Positions 9,233-17,532 of a stretch of DNA of 64,000 nt are shown here, one piece after another. Every line of letters starts with the position of its first letter. Within the stretch, counting starts at the first letter, position 1. The DNA comes from Planctomycetaceae bacterium (lineage in GTDB: Bacteria; Planctomycetota; Phycisphaerae; UBA1845; UTPLA1). The notes under the pieces were generated by a model. That model was not told the DNA's origin and did not search any database. It saw only the letters and a list, made by a program, of their open reading frames with translations. The DNA lies in assembly GCA_011525745.1 (NCBI GenBank), contig WYBU01000019.1, positions 54,890-118,889 of the forward strand. The letters are read 5' to 3'. Made by a program: the position numbers and the translations under genes.

Positions 9233-9257
9233 AACCGAACCGCGACCGTGAGGGAGC
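9233..9257 (+). repeat. Dispersed repeat word (GAACCGCGACCGTGAGGG family)
   Basis: The nrfH-nrfA spacer holds GAACCGCGACCGTGAGGGAG. The same word is seen at about 6350-6374, in part at 18335-18351, and with changes at 25557-25579. At 25552-25795 it forms both ends of an inverted pair. It is a multi-copy intergenic sequence of unknown role. Confidence 0.65.
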
Positions 9258-9303
9258 GGCCGCAGATTCGCCCCGTGGCGGTATTCTGAAAAAGGAACGC
9301 ACC

Positions 9304-10758
9304 ATGAACCAGCCACCGCCATCGCCCGCTTCTCACGAACCAGTCATTCCGCGCCGCCGCTTCGTGCGCCTGGTCGCCACAACCGCCGCCGTTACGCTGA
9401 TCGTCGCCTTTCTGGTCACGGGCGTGCTGATCAACGTGTTCGAGCATAAGCAGGAAGCCCGCAATCCGTTTTTCCGCGTGGTGGAACTGACCGACGACAC
9501 CGATGACGCCGCTACTTGGGGCAAGAACTTTCCGCTTCAATACGACGCCTACATCCGCACCGTCGACATGGTTCGCACGCGCTTCGGCGGCAGCGAGGCC
9601 GTGCCGCGCACCCCGACGCAGGCCGATCCGCGCGGCATCGTCGCCCAGTCGCGCCTCGAGGAGGACCCGCGACTCAAAACGATGTGGGCCGGCTACGCGT
9701 TCGCCGTCGATTTTCGCGAGGAGCGCGGCCACGCCTACATGCTCGAAGACCAGACGTTTACTCAGCGCCAGCACGTAGCGCAGCAGCCCGGCACGTGCGT
9801 GCACTGCCATGCCTCGACCTACACGGCGTACAAGCGGCTGGGCGAGGGCGATCTGTTCAAGGGTTTCGAGGCGCTGAACCGCATGCCTTACGCCGAAGCT
9901 CGCCGGCAGGTGTCGCACCCCGTTTCGTGCATCGACTGCCACGATCCGATCACGATGCAGCTTCGCGTGACGCGGCCGGCCTTTCTGGAAGGCATCCGCG
10001 CGTACAAGGCGCGACAGGGCGTCGAGCATTACGATCCCAATACGATGGCGACGCGACAGGAGATGCGCTCGTTCGTCTGCGGCCAGTGCCACGTCGAGTA
10101 TTACTTCAAGGGCGAGGAAAAGCGCCTGACGTACCCGTGGCACAACGGGCTGAAGGCCGACGAGATTCTGGAGTATTACGATCAGGCCGGCTTCAAGGAC
10201 TGGACCCACGCACAGACCGGGGCGACGGTGCTCAAGGCGCAGCATCCCGAATTCGAGATGTGGAACCAGGGCACGCACGCCCGCGCCGGCGTCGCCTGCG
10301 CCGATTGCCACATGCCGTATCAGCGCGTCGGAGCGATGAAAGTCAGCGACCATCACGTGCGCAGTCCGTTGTTGAATATCGCCAACGCCTGCCAGACTTG
10401 TCACCGCGTGCCCGAGAACGAGCTGCTGGCCCGCGCCGAGCTGATTCAATCGCGCACGCATGACCTGCGCGACGTGGCGATGGACGCGCTGGTCGAGCTG
10501 ATCGGCGACATCCACGCCTATCGCGAACGCGGAGCGGCCGACGCCGACCTGGCCGCCGCACGCGATGCCCAGCGAAAGGCTCAGTTCTTGCTCGATTTCA
10601 TCGAGGCCGAGAATTCGATGGGCTTTCACGCCCCGCAGGAAGCCGCCCGAGTTCTGGGCGAGTCGATCAACCACTCCCGCCGCGGCCAGGTCGCCCTGCG
10701 CGATCGACTGGGCAAGCGCCCGGCGGACGAACAGGCGGCCGGAAGAGTGGATGAGTGA
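9304..10758 (+). CDS. nrfA: NrfA, ammonia-forming cytochrome c nitrite reductase (CxxCH haem-1 type)
   Basis: A 484-residue protein that reduces nitrite to ammonium by six electrons. A single hydrophobic segment (~24-45) acts as an uncleaved anchor or signal. Five haem sites are visible: CVHCH (~165), CIDCH (~209), CGQCH (~259), CADCH (~332) and CQTCH (~363). The block CGQCHVEYYF with the following Lys-rich turn is diagnostic of NrfA. In the classic enzyme the first, catalytic site is CxxCK, with Lys as the axial ligand; here it is CxxCH. CxxCH versions of NrfA are known in some bacteria, so I call it functional. ATG 9304 has AAAGGAA upstream. It may work with NrfH in dissimilatory ammonification or in nitrite detoxification. 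Confidence 0.93.
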   Translation: MNQPPPSPASHEPVIPRRRFVRLVATTAAVTLIVAFLVTGVLINVFEHKQEARNPFFRVVELTDDTDDAATWGKNFPLQYDAYIRTVDMVRTRFGGSEAVPRTPTQADPRGIVAQSRLEEDPRLKTMWAGYAFAVDFREERGHAYMLEDQTFTQRQHVAQQPGTCVHCHASTYTAYKRLGEGDLFKGFEALNRMPYAEARRQVSHPVSCIDCHDPITMQLRVTRPAFLEGIRAYKARQGVEHYDPNTMATRQEMRSFVCGQCHVEYYFKGEEKRLTYPWHNGLKADEILEYYDQAGFKDWTHAQTGATVLKAQHPEFEMWNQGTHARAGVACADCHMPYQRVGAMKVSDHHVRSPLLNIANACQTCHRVPENELLARAELIQSRTHDLRDVAMDALVELIGDIHAYRERGAADADLAAARDAQRKAQFLLDFIEAENSMGFHAPQEAARVLGESINHSRRGQVALRDRLGKRPADEQAAGRVDE

Positions 10759-10854
10759 TCTTCGCTAACGGCGTTGCGTGGACGCTATCGAATTTCCCGC
10801 GCGGTAAGTTGCACTCGAAGCGGCGAAATAAAAGACAGCCAGCGAGACTTTCTG

Positions 10855-11328
10855 GTGCCGACCGTCTACATCGAAACTACGGTGATCAGCTACCTCACCG
10901 CATGGCCCAGCCGTGATTTGGTGCGTGCGGCGCACCAACAGATTACTCGTGAATGGTGGGAGAGCCGTCGGCCTGGCTTTTCGCTGTATGCGTCACAACT
11001 CGTCCTGAATGAGGCGGCGTCGGGGTATCCCAAGGCGGCCGCCGATCGCCTTCAGATTCTGGCGGCATTTCCACTGCTTGAATTCCGCCCCCCGACGTTG
11101 GCGCTGGCTGAAAGCCTGGAGCGTGCGTTACAGCTACCATATCACGCTCGCGCCGATGCGCTGCATGTTGCTGTTTGCGCCGCCAATGGCATTGATTACC
11201 TGCTCACATGGAATTGCCGCCATCTGGCTAACGCGACGCTCGCGCCTAAAATAGAAAGGGCTTGCCTGGCGCATGGCCTGGTTTCCCCGCGGATCGTCAC
11301 TCCGGAGCAACTACTGGAGGAGCCATGA
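10855..11328 (+). CDS. PIN-domain toxin (VapC-like), toxin-first module
   Basis: A 157-residue PIN-fold protein. It opens with VYIETTVISYLTA, where the first acidic position is Glu rather than Asp, as in the ETT(I/V)xSYL branch. Later acids lie in VLNEAAS (~47) and in RADALHVAVCAANGIDYLLTWN (Asp residues in helix and strand), followed by the NCRHLAN segment. The likely activity is Mg-dependent RNA cleavage. GTG 10855 is chosen because the fold begins there; the ORF runs upstream to 10774 without matching the family. The stop overlaps the antitoxin start (ATGA). Confidence 0.82.
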   Translation: MPTVYIETTVISYLTAWPSRDLVRAAHQQITREWWESRRPGFSLYASQLVLNEAASGYPKAAADRLQILAAFPLLEFRPPTLALAESLERALQLPYHARADALHVAVCAANGIDYLLTWNCRHLANATLAPKIERACLAHGLVSPRIVTPEQLLEEP

Positions 11329-11522
11329 AGGATGACCCGATCGTACAAGAGGTGCGCCAGGCTCGCGAAGCATACGCAGCGAGCTTCAACTATGACCTGG
11401 CCGCCATGATTGCGGATTTGCAGCGCCGCACCGAAGAGGCCCGTCGCGCGGGTCAGGCCGTCGAATCGCTCCCACCGCGCCGCGCTGAACCGCTGGCCGC
11501 CCCGGCAAACGAGAGCAAATGA
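11325..11522 (+). CDS. Small antitoxin-like partner of the PIN protein
   Basis: A 65-residue, charged, mostly helical protein (DPIVQEVRQAREAYAASFNY then DLAAMIADLQRR). Proteins with this start (DPIVxEVRxxREAYAxxFNYDL) are commonly found next to PIN genes of the type above, so I infer an antitoxin. The ATG at 11325 overlaps the toxin stop by four bases, which shows translational coupling. The toxin-first order is the reverse of the usual vapBC order. No DNA-binding motif is recognised. Confidence 0.75.
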   Translation: MKDDPIVQEVRQAREAYAASFNYDLAAMIADLQRRTEEARRAGQAVESLPPRRAEPLAAPANESK

Positions 11523-11570
11523 ACGCTCCTTCCAATTGCTCCCCGCCATTCCTTCCGTTCAAATAGCCCC

Positions 11571-12155
11571 GTGGACCGACGGGCCGTCATCTTCGACATG
11601 GACGGGACGCTCACGCGCCCGCAGTTCGATTTCGACGCGATCCGCCGCGATATCGGGCTGAAGGACGAACCGATTCTTGAAACTCTCGTCCGCATGCCGC
11701 CCGACCAGCGCCGCCGCGCCGAAGCCATCCTCAACAAGTACGAAGCGCAATTCGCCGCCAGCAGCGAGCTGCAACCCGGCGCCGGACCCATCGTCTCGGC
11801 CATCCGGCGCGCCGGCTTCGCCCTGGCGCTGATGACGCGCAACAGCCGCGAATCGACCGCCGTTTTCCTTGAGCGGCACAGGCTGACGTTCGATGTCGTC
11901 TGGACCCGCGCGGACGGGCCGATGAAGCCCTCGCCCGAACCGGTGATCGAGATCTGCCGTCGGCTGGGCGTCGCTCCGGCCCGGGCCTGGGTCGTCGGCG
12001 ACTATCTCTACGACATCCAGTGCGGAAGAAGCGCGGGCGCGCACACCGTGCTGCTGCTCAACAACGGCAAGCGGCCGCGCTGGGCCGACGAAGCCGAGCA
12101 CGTGATCGAATCGCTCGACGCGCTGGCCGTCATTCTGGAAATCGAGTACGCATGA
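11571..12155 (+). CDS. HAD-superfamily hydrolase (phosphoglycolate phosphatase-like)
   Basis: A 194-residue protein. Motif I is VIFDMDGTLTRP (nucleophile Asp ~10), motif II is ALMTRNS, motif III is the Lys in PMKPSPEP, and motif IV is WVVGDYLYDIQCG. A small helical cap lies between I and II. It hydrolyses a small phosphate ester in the cytoplasm; the substrate cannot be read from sequence. It starts with GTG at 11571. Its stop overlaps the ATG of the symporter gene (ATGA), so the two are cotranscribed. Confidence 0.87.
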   Translation: MDRRAVIFDMDGTLTRPQFDFDAIRRDIGLKDEPILETLVRMPPDQRRRAEAILNKYEAQFAASSELQPGAGPIVSAIRRAGFALALMTRNSRESTAVFLERHRLTFDVVWTRADGPMKPSPEPVIEICRRLGVAPARAWVVGDYLYDIQCGRSAGAHTVLLLNNGKRPRWADEAEHVIESLDALAVILEIEYA

Positions 12156-13435
12156 AGCAGTTGCCCGCCCTTCACTGGCAGATTCTCATCGGCATGTTCA
12201 TCGGCGCGGCCGTCGGCCTGCCGCTCAACATTCTGGCCGATCAGGGACACGTCTCGCCTGAGTGGCCGCGACAGGTCGCGTTCTACGGCAAAGCGATCGG
12301 CGATCTGTTCCTGCGGCTGCTGTCGATGATCATCGCGCCGCTGATCTTCACGTCACTCGTCACGGGCGTGACCGCCAGCGGCAGCCTGGAAGGGCTGGGG
12401 CGCATGGGGCTGCGCACGATCGTCTTTTACATCAGCACGAGCATGGCGGCGATCGTGACGGGGCTAATCCTGGTGAATCTCATTCGACCCGGCGTCGGGG
12501 CTGATATGGCGGTCTTGCAGGCTGGCGCCGAACCCGTGGCGCCAGCCGTGCTCGAAGGCGATGGCGGCGTCGGTTCGACGTTATGGAACCAGTTGCTCAA
12601 CCTGATCCCGCCCAATCCCTTCGCGGCCCTGGCCGATCCGACGAATCGATCCATCCTTGCCGTGATTTTTTTCTCGCTGCTATTCGGCATCTTCGTCGTC
12701 CGCGTCGGCGGCGAGCACGGCAAGCGCCTGACCGATGCGTTCAACGCCGCGTTCGAGGTGATGATGAGCCTGACGATGTTCATCATCCGCCTGGCGCCCG
12801 TCGGCGTGATGGGCTTCATGCTCTACGCGGCGGCCGGACGCGGACTGGGCGTGTTCGCATCGCTGGCCTGGTATATGCTGACCGTGTTCTGTGGCCTGGC
12901 GATACACGCCTGCATCACGCTGCCGATGCTGGCCGCGCTGATCGCGCGGCGCTCGCCGCGGCAGTTCGCCCGCGACATGGCGCCGGCGCTGATGACCGCC
13001 TTTTCCACCGCCAGCAGCAACGGCACACTGCCCCTGACGATGACCTGCATCGAGCAGCGCGCCGGCATCAGCAATCGCGTCAGTTCGTTCGTGCTGCCGC
13101 TGGGCGCGACGATCAACATGGACGGCACGGCGCTTTACGAAGCCGTGGCGGTGCTCTTCATCGCGCAGGCCTACGGCTCCGAGTTGACGCTGGCGCAGCA
13201 GGTCATCGTGGCGTTCACCGCGCTGCTGGCGAGCATCGGCGCGGCGGGCATCCCGCACGCGGGAACGGTGATGATGGTCGTCGTGCTGCGCGCCGTCGGC
13301 CTGCCCCTCGACGCCGTGGGGCTGATTCTGGCGGTCGACCGCGTACTCGACATGTGCCGCACCGCGGTCAACGTGTGGAGCGATGCGACCGCCGCCGCGG
13401 TAATCGAACGAGTTTGCCAGAAGCGAGTCACGTAA
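12152..13435 (+). CDS. Dicarboxylate/amino acid:cation symporter (DAACS family)
   Basis: A 427-residue membrane protein with eight predicted helices and two re-entrant loops. Family signatures are visible: LLSMIIAPLIFTSLVTGV (~55-72), the serine-rich HP1 loop FSTASSNGTLPLTM (~290-303), the NMDGT unwound helix in LGATINMDGTALYE (~318-331), and HP2 GIPHAGTVMM followed by DRVLDMCRTAVNVWSD, with the Asp/Arg/Asn that bind substrate and Na+. It imports glutamate, aspartate or C4-dicarboxylates with H+ or Na+. A variable insert (~123-148) lies between early helices. Confidence 0.92.
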   Translation: MKQLPALHWQILIGMFIGAAVGLPLNILADQGHVSPEWPRQVAFYGKAIGDLFLRLLSMIIAPLIFTSLVTGVTASGSLEGLGRMGLRTIVFYISTSMAAIVTGLILVNLIRPGVGADMAVLQAGAEPVAPAVLEGDGGVGSTLWNQLLNLIPPNPFAALADPTNRSILAVIFFSLLFGIFVVRVGGEHGKRLTDAFNAAFEVMMSLTMFIIRLAPVGVMGFMLYAAAGRGLGVFASLAWYMLTVFCGLAIHACITLPMLAALIARRSPRQFARDMAPALMTAFSTASSNGTLPLTMTCIEQRAGISNRVSSFVLPLGATINMDGTALYEAVAVLFIAQAYGSELTLAQQVIVAFTALLASIGAAGIPHAGTVMMVVVLRAVGLPLDAVGLILAVDRVLDMCRTAVNVWSDATAAAVIERVCQKRVT

Positions 13436-13460
13436 GGTCTGCTGCGCGGACCGAAAGATC

Positions 13461-13724
13461 GCGTGGCACGGGCTTGTAGCCCTTGCAAATCAGAGCCGCG
13501 CCGCGTAAGCAAGCGGGTTTCAGAGCCGCGCCGCGTCAGCAACGAAGATTCAGAGCCGCGCAGCGTAAGCAAGCGGAATCCACAAGCCGGACGCGTGGGC
13601 GCACGGCCATCTCGCGCCGCACCGTGCGAAGCCTGTCGGCGCCCCGAACATACAGGGCAAGATCGAAACGTTCCCAACCGGGCCAGGCGGCCCGATCCCG
13701 CTCGCTGACGCTGCGCGGCTCCGA
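13461..13724 (+). repeat. 264-bp dispersed element, copy A (three left units)
   Basis: It begins with GCGTGGCACGGGCTTGTAGC, followed by three exact-period 30-bp units (13491-13520, 13521-13550, 13551-13580), each with the core GAGCCGCG...AGCGTAAGCAAG in variant form. It ends with an inverted copy of that core at about 13693-13724. The length is 264 = 204 + 2 x 30, where 204 is the length of the copies at 20869-21072 and 24565-24768. It lies between two convergent genes and fills most of this gap. It looks like a non-coding MITE-like repeat; no mobility enzyme is inside. Confidence 0.8.
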
Positions 13725-13737
13725 ATGCCTGCCGCGC

Positions 13738-14922
13738 CTACACGCCAAACACGTATGCCAGCGCCTCGCTCTGTACTGCGCTGACATCCTTCGGATACGC
13801 ATGACCCGTGCGCGGTAGCTCCTTCAGCTTAACGGTCGCGCCGGCCGCCCGGAACACGTCCTGCGCCAAGCGGCTCGTCTCGCGCACCCACTGATTGTCC
13901 TCGGTGCCGGCCATGATGAAAATTCGCCGCCCCTCGCATCTCTTTTCCTCGATTGTCGGGCGCAGCCGTTGGTCGAAAATGCCCGCGGTGGCGATCAGTC
14001 CGCGGAACTTCTTCGGATTCTCGGCCAGCAACCGATAGGCGACGTCCGCGCCGCGGCAGAACCCCACCAGCACGATTCGATCTTCGTCGATCCGGTAATC
14101 CTTCATCACCGCGCCGATCGCCTCCAGAACGCGCTGTTCTGATCCGCGACCCGGCTGCCAGTCGAATTCCGACGCCGTCACATGCCGCTCACCCTGCGGC
14201 GCGAGCAGCACAGCGCCTTGGGCCGCTGCGGCGGCCGCCCACCTATCGACAAACTTCCGCATGTTGCCGCGGCTGCCGTGCAGCGCCACGATCAGCGGCG
14301 CGGCCCGCGATGCATCGTGGCCCTCGGCCACCGACACCACGTAGTCCGACTTGACGATAAGCTTCGTCTTCGGCGCCGCGGCCGGAGTCGACTCGGGCTT
14401 CTTCGCCGCGTCGGTTGCGGTTTCCGCCGCGGGACGCCGTCCTTCGCGCCGCGGCGCTCGCGTTTCTTCCGTCGCAGCCGGCTTAGGCTCTTCCTTCTTG
14501 TCGTCTCCGCGCAGTTTCGCGACGACGCGCTTGTAGCGCTCCGTGTCGCGAACGGCGGCCAGGTCCGAGTCTTCCAGCAGCAATTTCACATCGTTGAACC
14601 CGGCCTCCACGCACTTCTCCAGCCACGACAGGGCCTCGTCATGATCGCCGCACAGACAGTGCAGGCACGCGAGGTTGTACATCGCGCGATTGTCGTCCGG
14701 CCGCAGCTTGTGAATCTCCTGCGCGACCCGCAGAGCGTCCTTGTACTCCTTGGCTTCATGCAGGCGGTACATCTCGCGCATGAGATCGTCGTAGGACTTC
14801 TTAGACGGCGCATCCTGCGCCGTTGCCGGAGCGGCCGGAACCAGCGCGAGCACAACACCGAGCAGTCCCGTCAGCAGTATCACTCGCGAAATAACAGAAG
14901 CGGATTTCGGATGCGATTTCAT
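13738..14922 (-). CDS. Exported TPR protein with alpha/beta-hydrolase (esterase) domain
   Basis: A 394-residue protein with a signal peptide (1-36, ending ATAQD). Two TPR-like helical repeats follow (~44-120: YDDLMREMYRLHEAKEYKDA; DNRAMYNLACLHCLCG), then a charged Ala/Lys/Pro linker (~140-185) and an alpha/beta-hydrolase domain (~190-394). Its oxyanion strand is LIVALHGSRGN and the nucleophile elbow is VLVGFCRGADV. The nucleophile position is Cys, as in dienelactone hydrolase, not Ser. The acid and base are probably Asp in GTEDNQW and His in RTGHAYP. It may cleave an ester outside the cytoplasm. The substrate is unknown. Confidence 0.8.
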   Translation of the reverse strand: MKSHPKSASVISRVILLTGLLGVVLALVPAAPATAQDAPSKKSYDDLMREMYRLHEAKEYKDALRVAQEIHKLRPDDNRAMYNLACLHCLCGDHDEALSWLEKCVEAGFNDVKLLLEDSDLAAVRDTERYKRVVAKLRGDDKKEEPKPAATEETRAPRREGRRPAAETATDAAKKPESTPAAAPKTKLIVKSDYVVSVAEGHDASRAAPLIVALHGSRGNMRKFVDRWAAAAAAQGAVLLAPQGERHVTASEFDWQPGRGSEQRVLEAIGAVMKDYRIDEDRIVLVGFCRGADVAYRLLAENPKKFRGLIATAGIFDQRLRPTIEEKRCEGRRIFIMAGTEDNQWVRETSRLAQDVFRAAGATVKLKELPRTGHAYPKDVSAVQSEALAYVFGV

Positions 14923-14989
14923 GGCGAAACCTCCTCATCGTCGGAGAGCGCGACAATATAGCGCGCCGGCGACTCCGCGTAAAGCCGAA

Positions 14990-16129
14990 TCACGCCATCG
15001 CGGTGTCGTGCACGCCTTCATCGATGGGACGGCCCGCGGCGAGGTTCTCGTACACGCGACGCATGTTGTCGGTGAATGCGCGCGCGCCGAACACCTCGTA
15101 CGCCTGACCGCGTGCGGTATCCGCGACGTTTCGACGCAGATCGGAGTCGTCGAGTAGGCGCAGAATGGTCGAGGCGATCGTCCGCGGACGCGCATCGCGG
15201 CACAGCAGACCGTTGTGACCCGATGCGATCAGTTCGGCTACGCTGCGAATCGCCGTACCCACGATGGGCACTCCCGCCGCCATTGCCCATGCCAGCGGCG
15301 CCGACGCGCACTCGCGCTCGGCCGGCTCGACCATCACGTCGGCGGCGGCGACGAGTTGCGGCCATCCCCACTCCGAGCGCGGCGTCGTTAGCATGGAACC
15401 AAGGCCGTGAGCGGCGAGGAAGCGGCGGATGCGTTCGGCTTCCGGCCCGCCGAACGGCACGAGCAGCCGAATGCGCTCGTGAAACTGCCGAAGCATGGCA
15501 ACCGCCCATGCGGCGCTGAATTGACCGCCGGCGCGAGTCGCCGGGCCGCTGGTCAGTATCACTGGACCGTCGCCGCGCGCGATCAGCCGCTCGCGCACCC
15601 CGGCGCTGCGGGCTTCGTTGATCTCGCGAAAATCGACCGGCCCGCGTACAACGGCCACGCGCCGCGGATCGACGCCGCGTTCCGCCAGTGCCCGCCGCGC
15701 GCTTTGCGTCCCCGTCTGCACGAAAACGCTCTGCAAGCTCATCGCTCGAAGCCGACGCGCCGTCCGGTCGTCTGAAGGGGAAAGTAGCGTCAGCAGACAA
15801 GGGCCGCTATCGACGATGGCGGGCAACGGCAAATCATCGAGACTCCACACATGAATCACATCGGCCCCGCAGCGGTGCATGTATCGCACGAGGCGCGGAT
15901 TCACCAGGGCCGGCGCCGGCAGCCGCCACAGCCAACGTTGCGCCGCGCCGTCGAGCACGAGGAGAGGACGTTCCGATTTCAGCCGCACGCGTAGCATTCT
16001 TTCCGCGCGCGGATCCGTGACCGCAACCGAATGCGCGACGTTGGCATCCGCGCGGCGCAACAGGCAGCGAAGCGGCCATTCAGCGGCCCGATCCAGATGA
16101 GGCCCGATGACGTGAAGTACGGAAATCAC
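14990..16129 (-). CDS. Family 4-like (GT-B) glycosyltransferase
   Basis: A 379-residue cytoplasmic GT-B enzyme. The C-terminal donor domain (~190-360) has GPVILTSGPATRAGGQ, the segment LVAAADVMVEPAERECASAP, PLAWAMAAGVPIVGTAI and SVAELIASGHNGLL, typical of GT1/GT4 proteins. The acidic ExxxE-like pattern near the donor site is degraded (EPAERECAS). It starts with GTG at 16129, overlapping the stop of the upstream lipoprotein gene (GTGA). It closes a four-gene minus-strand run from 18048. Confidence 0.83.
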   Translation of the reverse strand: MISVLHVIGPHLDRAAEWPLRCLLRRADANVAHSVAVTDPRAERMLRVRLKSERPLLVLDGAAQRWLWRLPAPALVNPRLVRYMHRCGADVIHVWSLDDLPLPAIVDSGPCLLTLLSPSDDRTARRLRAMSLQSVFVQTGTQSARRALAERGVDPRRVAVVRGPVDFREINEARSAGVRERLIARGDGPVILTSGPATRAGGQFSAAWAVAMLRQFHERIRLLVPFGGPEAERIRRFLAAHGLGSMLTTPRSEWGWPQLVAAADVMVEPAERECASAPLAWAMAAGVPIVGTAIRSVAELIASGHNGLLCRDARPRTIASTILRLLDDSDLRRNVADTARGQAYEVFGARAFTDNMRRVYENLAAGRPIDEGVHDTAMA

Positions 16130-16815
16130 TCGTCGAGCGGCTTGTGATCGTAGAAGTACTGGGCCGTTTTCTTGCCCAGCTTGCGGGCAAGCTGTTCGGC
16201 CACGCGTACGGGCGCGGCCAGCGAGTCGTCCAGCGAGGGATCGGTTTTCACTTCAATCGTCCGATCCTCGGCGCCGTCCCGCGGCCACAGGCGCACGTCG
16301 CTCTTGCGCTCGGTCGAAACGATCTTGACGCCCACGCGCCAGCGGCCGGCGTACTGCACGTCTTCGGGGTTTTCCTTCAGCGCCCAGTACTTGACGCGCA
16401 CGTACAACACCTGCTCGGCGCCCAGTTTCTCGCCGAGCTGCCGAATCGACAATTCCTCGTAGTTGGTTTCGGTCTGCTGAAGGCGCTGCACTTCGGCCAG
16501 CGCAACGATGCGCGTCTTGATCTTGTTGGCCGACAGCGTCTCTTCAAACGTCTTGTGAAACGTCGCGATCGCTTCCGGCGTTACGCCCAGCGGTTCCGGC
16601 TCATCGACCACGACCGCCAGCAGGCCCTCCGGCAACTTGTATTCGGCGTCGACGGTGTCCCCGCCCGAAGCGACCGCCAGCACGGCCGCAATCTGCTGAC
16701 AACCGACCACCGCCGGCAGCAGCAGCGCGAGCGTCGTCACGGCCGCGATTGATCTTCCAACCCCCCGCGGTGCGGTTTGCGCCGCGGCGATTGCGGAATC
16801 GCACACATCACTCAT
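16126..16815 (-). CDS. Putative lipoprotein, paralogue of the upstream gene
   Basis: A 229-residue protein with a hydrophobic N-terminal region ending in a lipobox, VVGC (~43), and a mature domain of alternating strands and helices: LLAVVVDEPEPLG, then IRQLGEKLGAEQVLYVRVKYWALK, then RTIEVKTD and LARKLGKKTAQYFYDHK. The gene at 16808 has the same plan (VVVWAEP; EIGKRLGADVVLRVDLYQY; AVARKFYAHE), so the two are tandem paralogues. The fold suggests an envelope-assembly lipoprotein, but I do not recognise a named family. It overlaps the upstream gene by 8 bases. Confidence 0.65.
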   Translation of the reverse strand: MSDVCDSAIAAAQTAPRGVGRSIAAVTTLALLLPAVVGCQQIAAVLAVASGGDTVDAEYKLPEGLLAVVVDEPEPLGVTPEAIATFHKTFEETLSANKIKTRIVALAEVQRLQQTETNYEELSIRQLGEKLGAEQVLYVRVKYWALKENPEDVQYAGRWRVGVKIVSTERKSDVRLWPRDGAEDRTIEVKTDPSLDDSLAAPVRVAEQLARKLGKKTAQYFYDHKPLDE

Positions 16816-17488
16816 AGGCCACCTCATGCGCGTAAAACTTGCGCGCCACGGCCTCGCCGAAACGGCGCAGCGCCTCGGCCAGCACTTCCTCGTCGCTGTA
16901 ATCCAGCACGCCGATGGTCGACCCCTCGGGGAACGAGGCCGACACGTCGGTGCGATAGATGGGCGTCGCCTCGTCCACGCGCTGCACGACGATGTTGCCG
17001 CTGACCGCCCCCTTGATCAGCCCCTGCGCTTCGGGAGCGCGCGTCGTGTATTGATACAAATCGACCCGCAACACGACGTCGGCTCCCAGCCGCTTACCGA
17101 TCTCCGCATTCGACAGCGTCGGCCCGACGTTGCCCAACTGCTCCTGCAACTGAATCACTTTCATCACGTCGACGTAGCTGGCGCCCTTCAGCTCCTTCTT
17201 CGAGGCGTTTTGCTCCAGAACAAGTCCGATTTGCCGGGCCGTCCGGAAATTCGCGCCCGGATCCAGATCGAGCGTCGACGGCTCGGCCCACACGACCACC
17301 GCCACCTTGCTGCCGGCCAGCTTGTCGCACTCGGCGGCGACCGGCTTCTTCTTCTCCGAGTTCATCATGTAGAACGCCGCCCCGCAGCCGCACGGCGCGA
17401 CAAGCATGATCGCAAGAAACAGCGCGGAGAGTCGCACGGCGACAGGCCGGAACCGGCGAAACAATCGGAGTGGCATTGTTGCGTTCAT
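16808..17488 (-). CDS. Putative envelope protein, paralogue of the downstream gene
   Basis: A 226-residue protein with an N-terminal hydrophobic segment (~12-32) ending in CGCGAAFYMM, which may be a lipobox or a simple anchor. The mature part has KVAVVVWAEPSTLDLDPGA, a helix, then NAEIGKRLGADVVLRVDLYQ and a C-terminal helix AVARKFYAHEVAYE. The layout matches the next gene. ATG 17488 is chosen; the open frame extends upstream to 17848, but that stretch is the shadow of the DUF2752 gene. No enzyme motif is seen. Confidence 0.65.
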   Translation of the reverse strand: MNATMPLRLFRRFRPVAVRLSALFLAIMLVAPCGCGAAFYMMNSEKKKPVAAECDKLAGSKVAVVVWAEPSTLDLDPGANFRTARQIGLVLEQNASKKELKGASYVDVMKVIQLQEQLGNVGPTLSNAEIGKRLGADVVLRVDLYQYTTRAPEAQGLIKGAVSGNIVVQRVDEATPIYRTDVSASFPEGSTIGVLDYSDEEVLAEALRRFGEAVARKFYAHEVAYE

Positions 17489-17532
17489 GATTCCAGGTTG
17501 GGAGTACGCGTTGCGTCGAAAAAACCAACGAC

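Noticed and set aside
7615..10674. 1019-codon open frame on the minus strand
   Set aside because: It is antisense to the nucleotide-sugar dehydrogenase and nrfHA genes, and its protein is His/Arg/Ala-rich without any motif. It is a high-GC shadow, like the frames at 4325-6313 (its 5' part), 19042-20439, 21186-23045 and 60820-62241.
13491..13580. CRISPR array
   Set aside because: The three 30-bp units are directly adjacent with no spacers; the ~138-bp units at 43306 also lack unique spacers. No cas gene is near.
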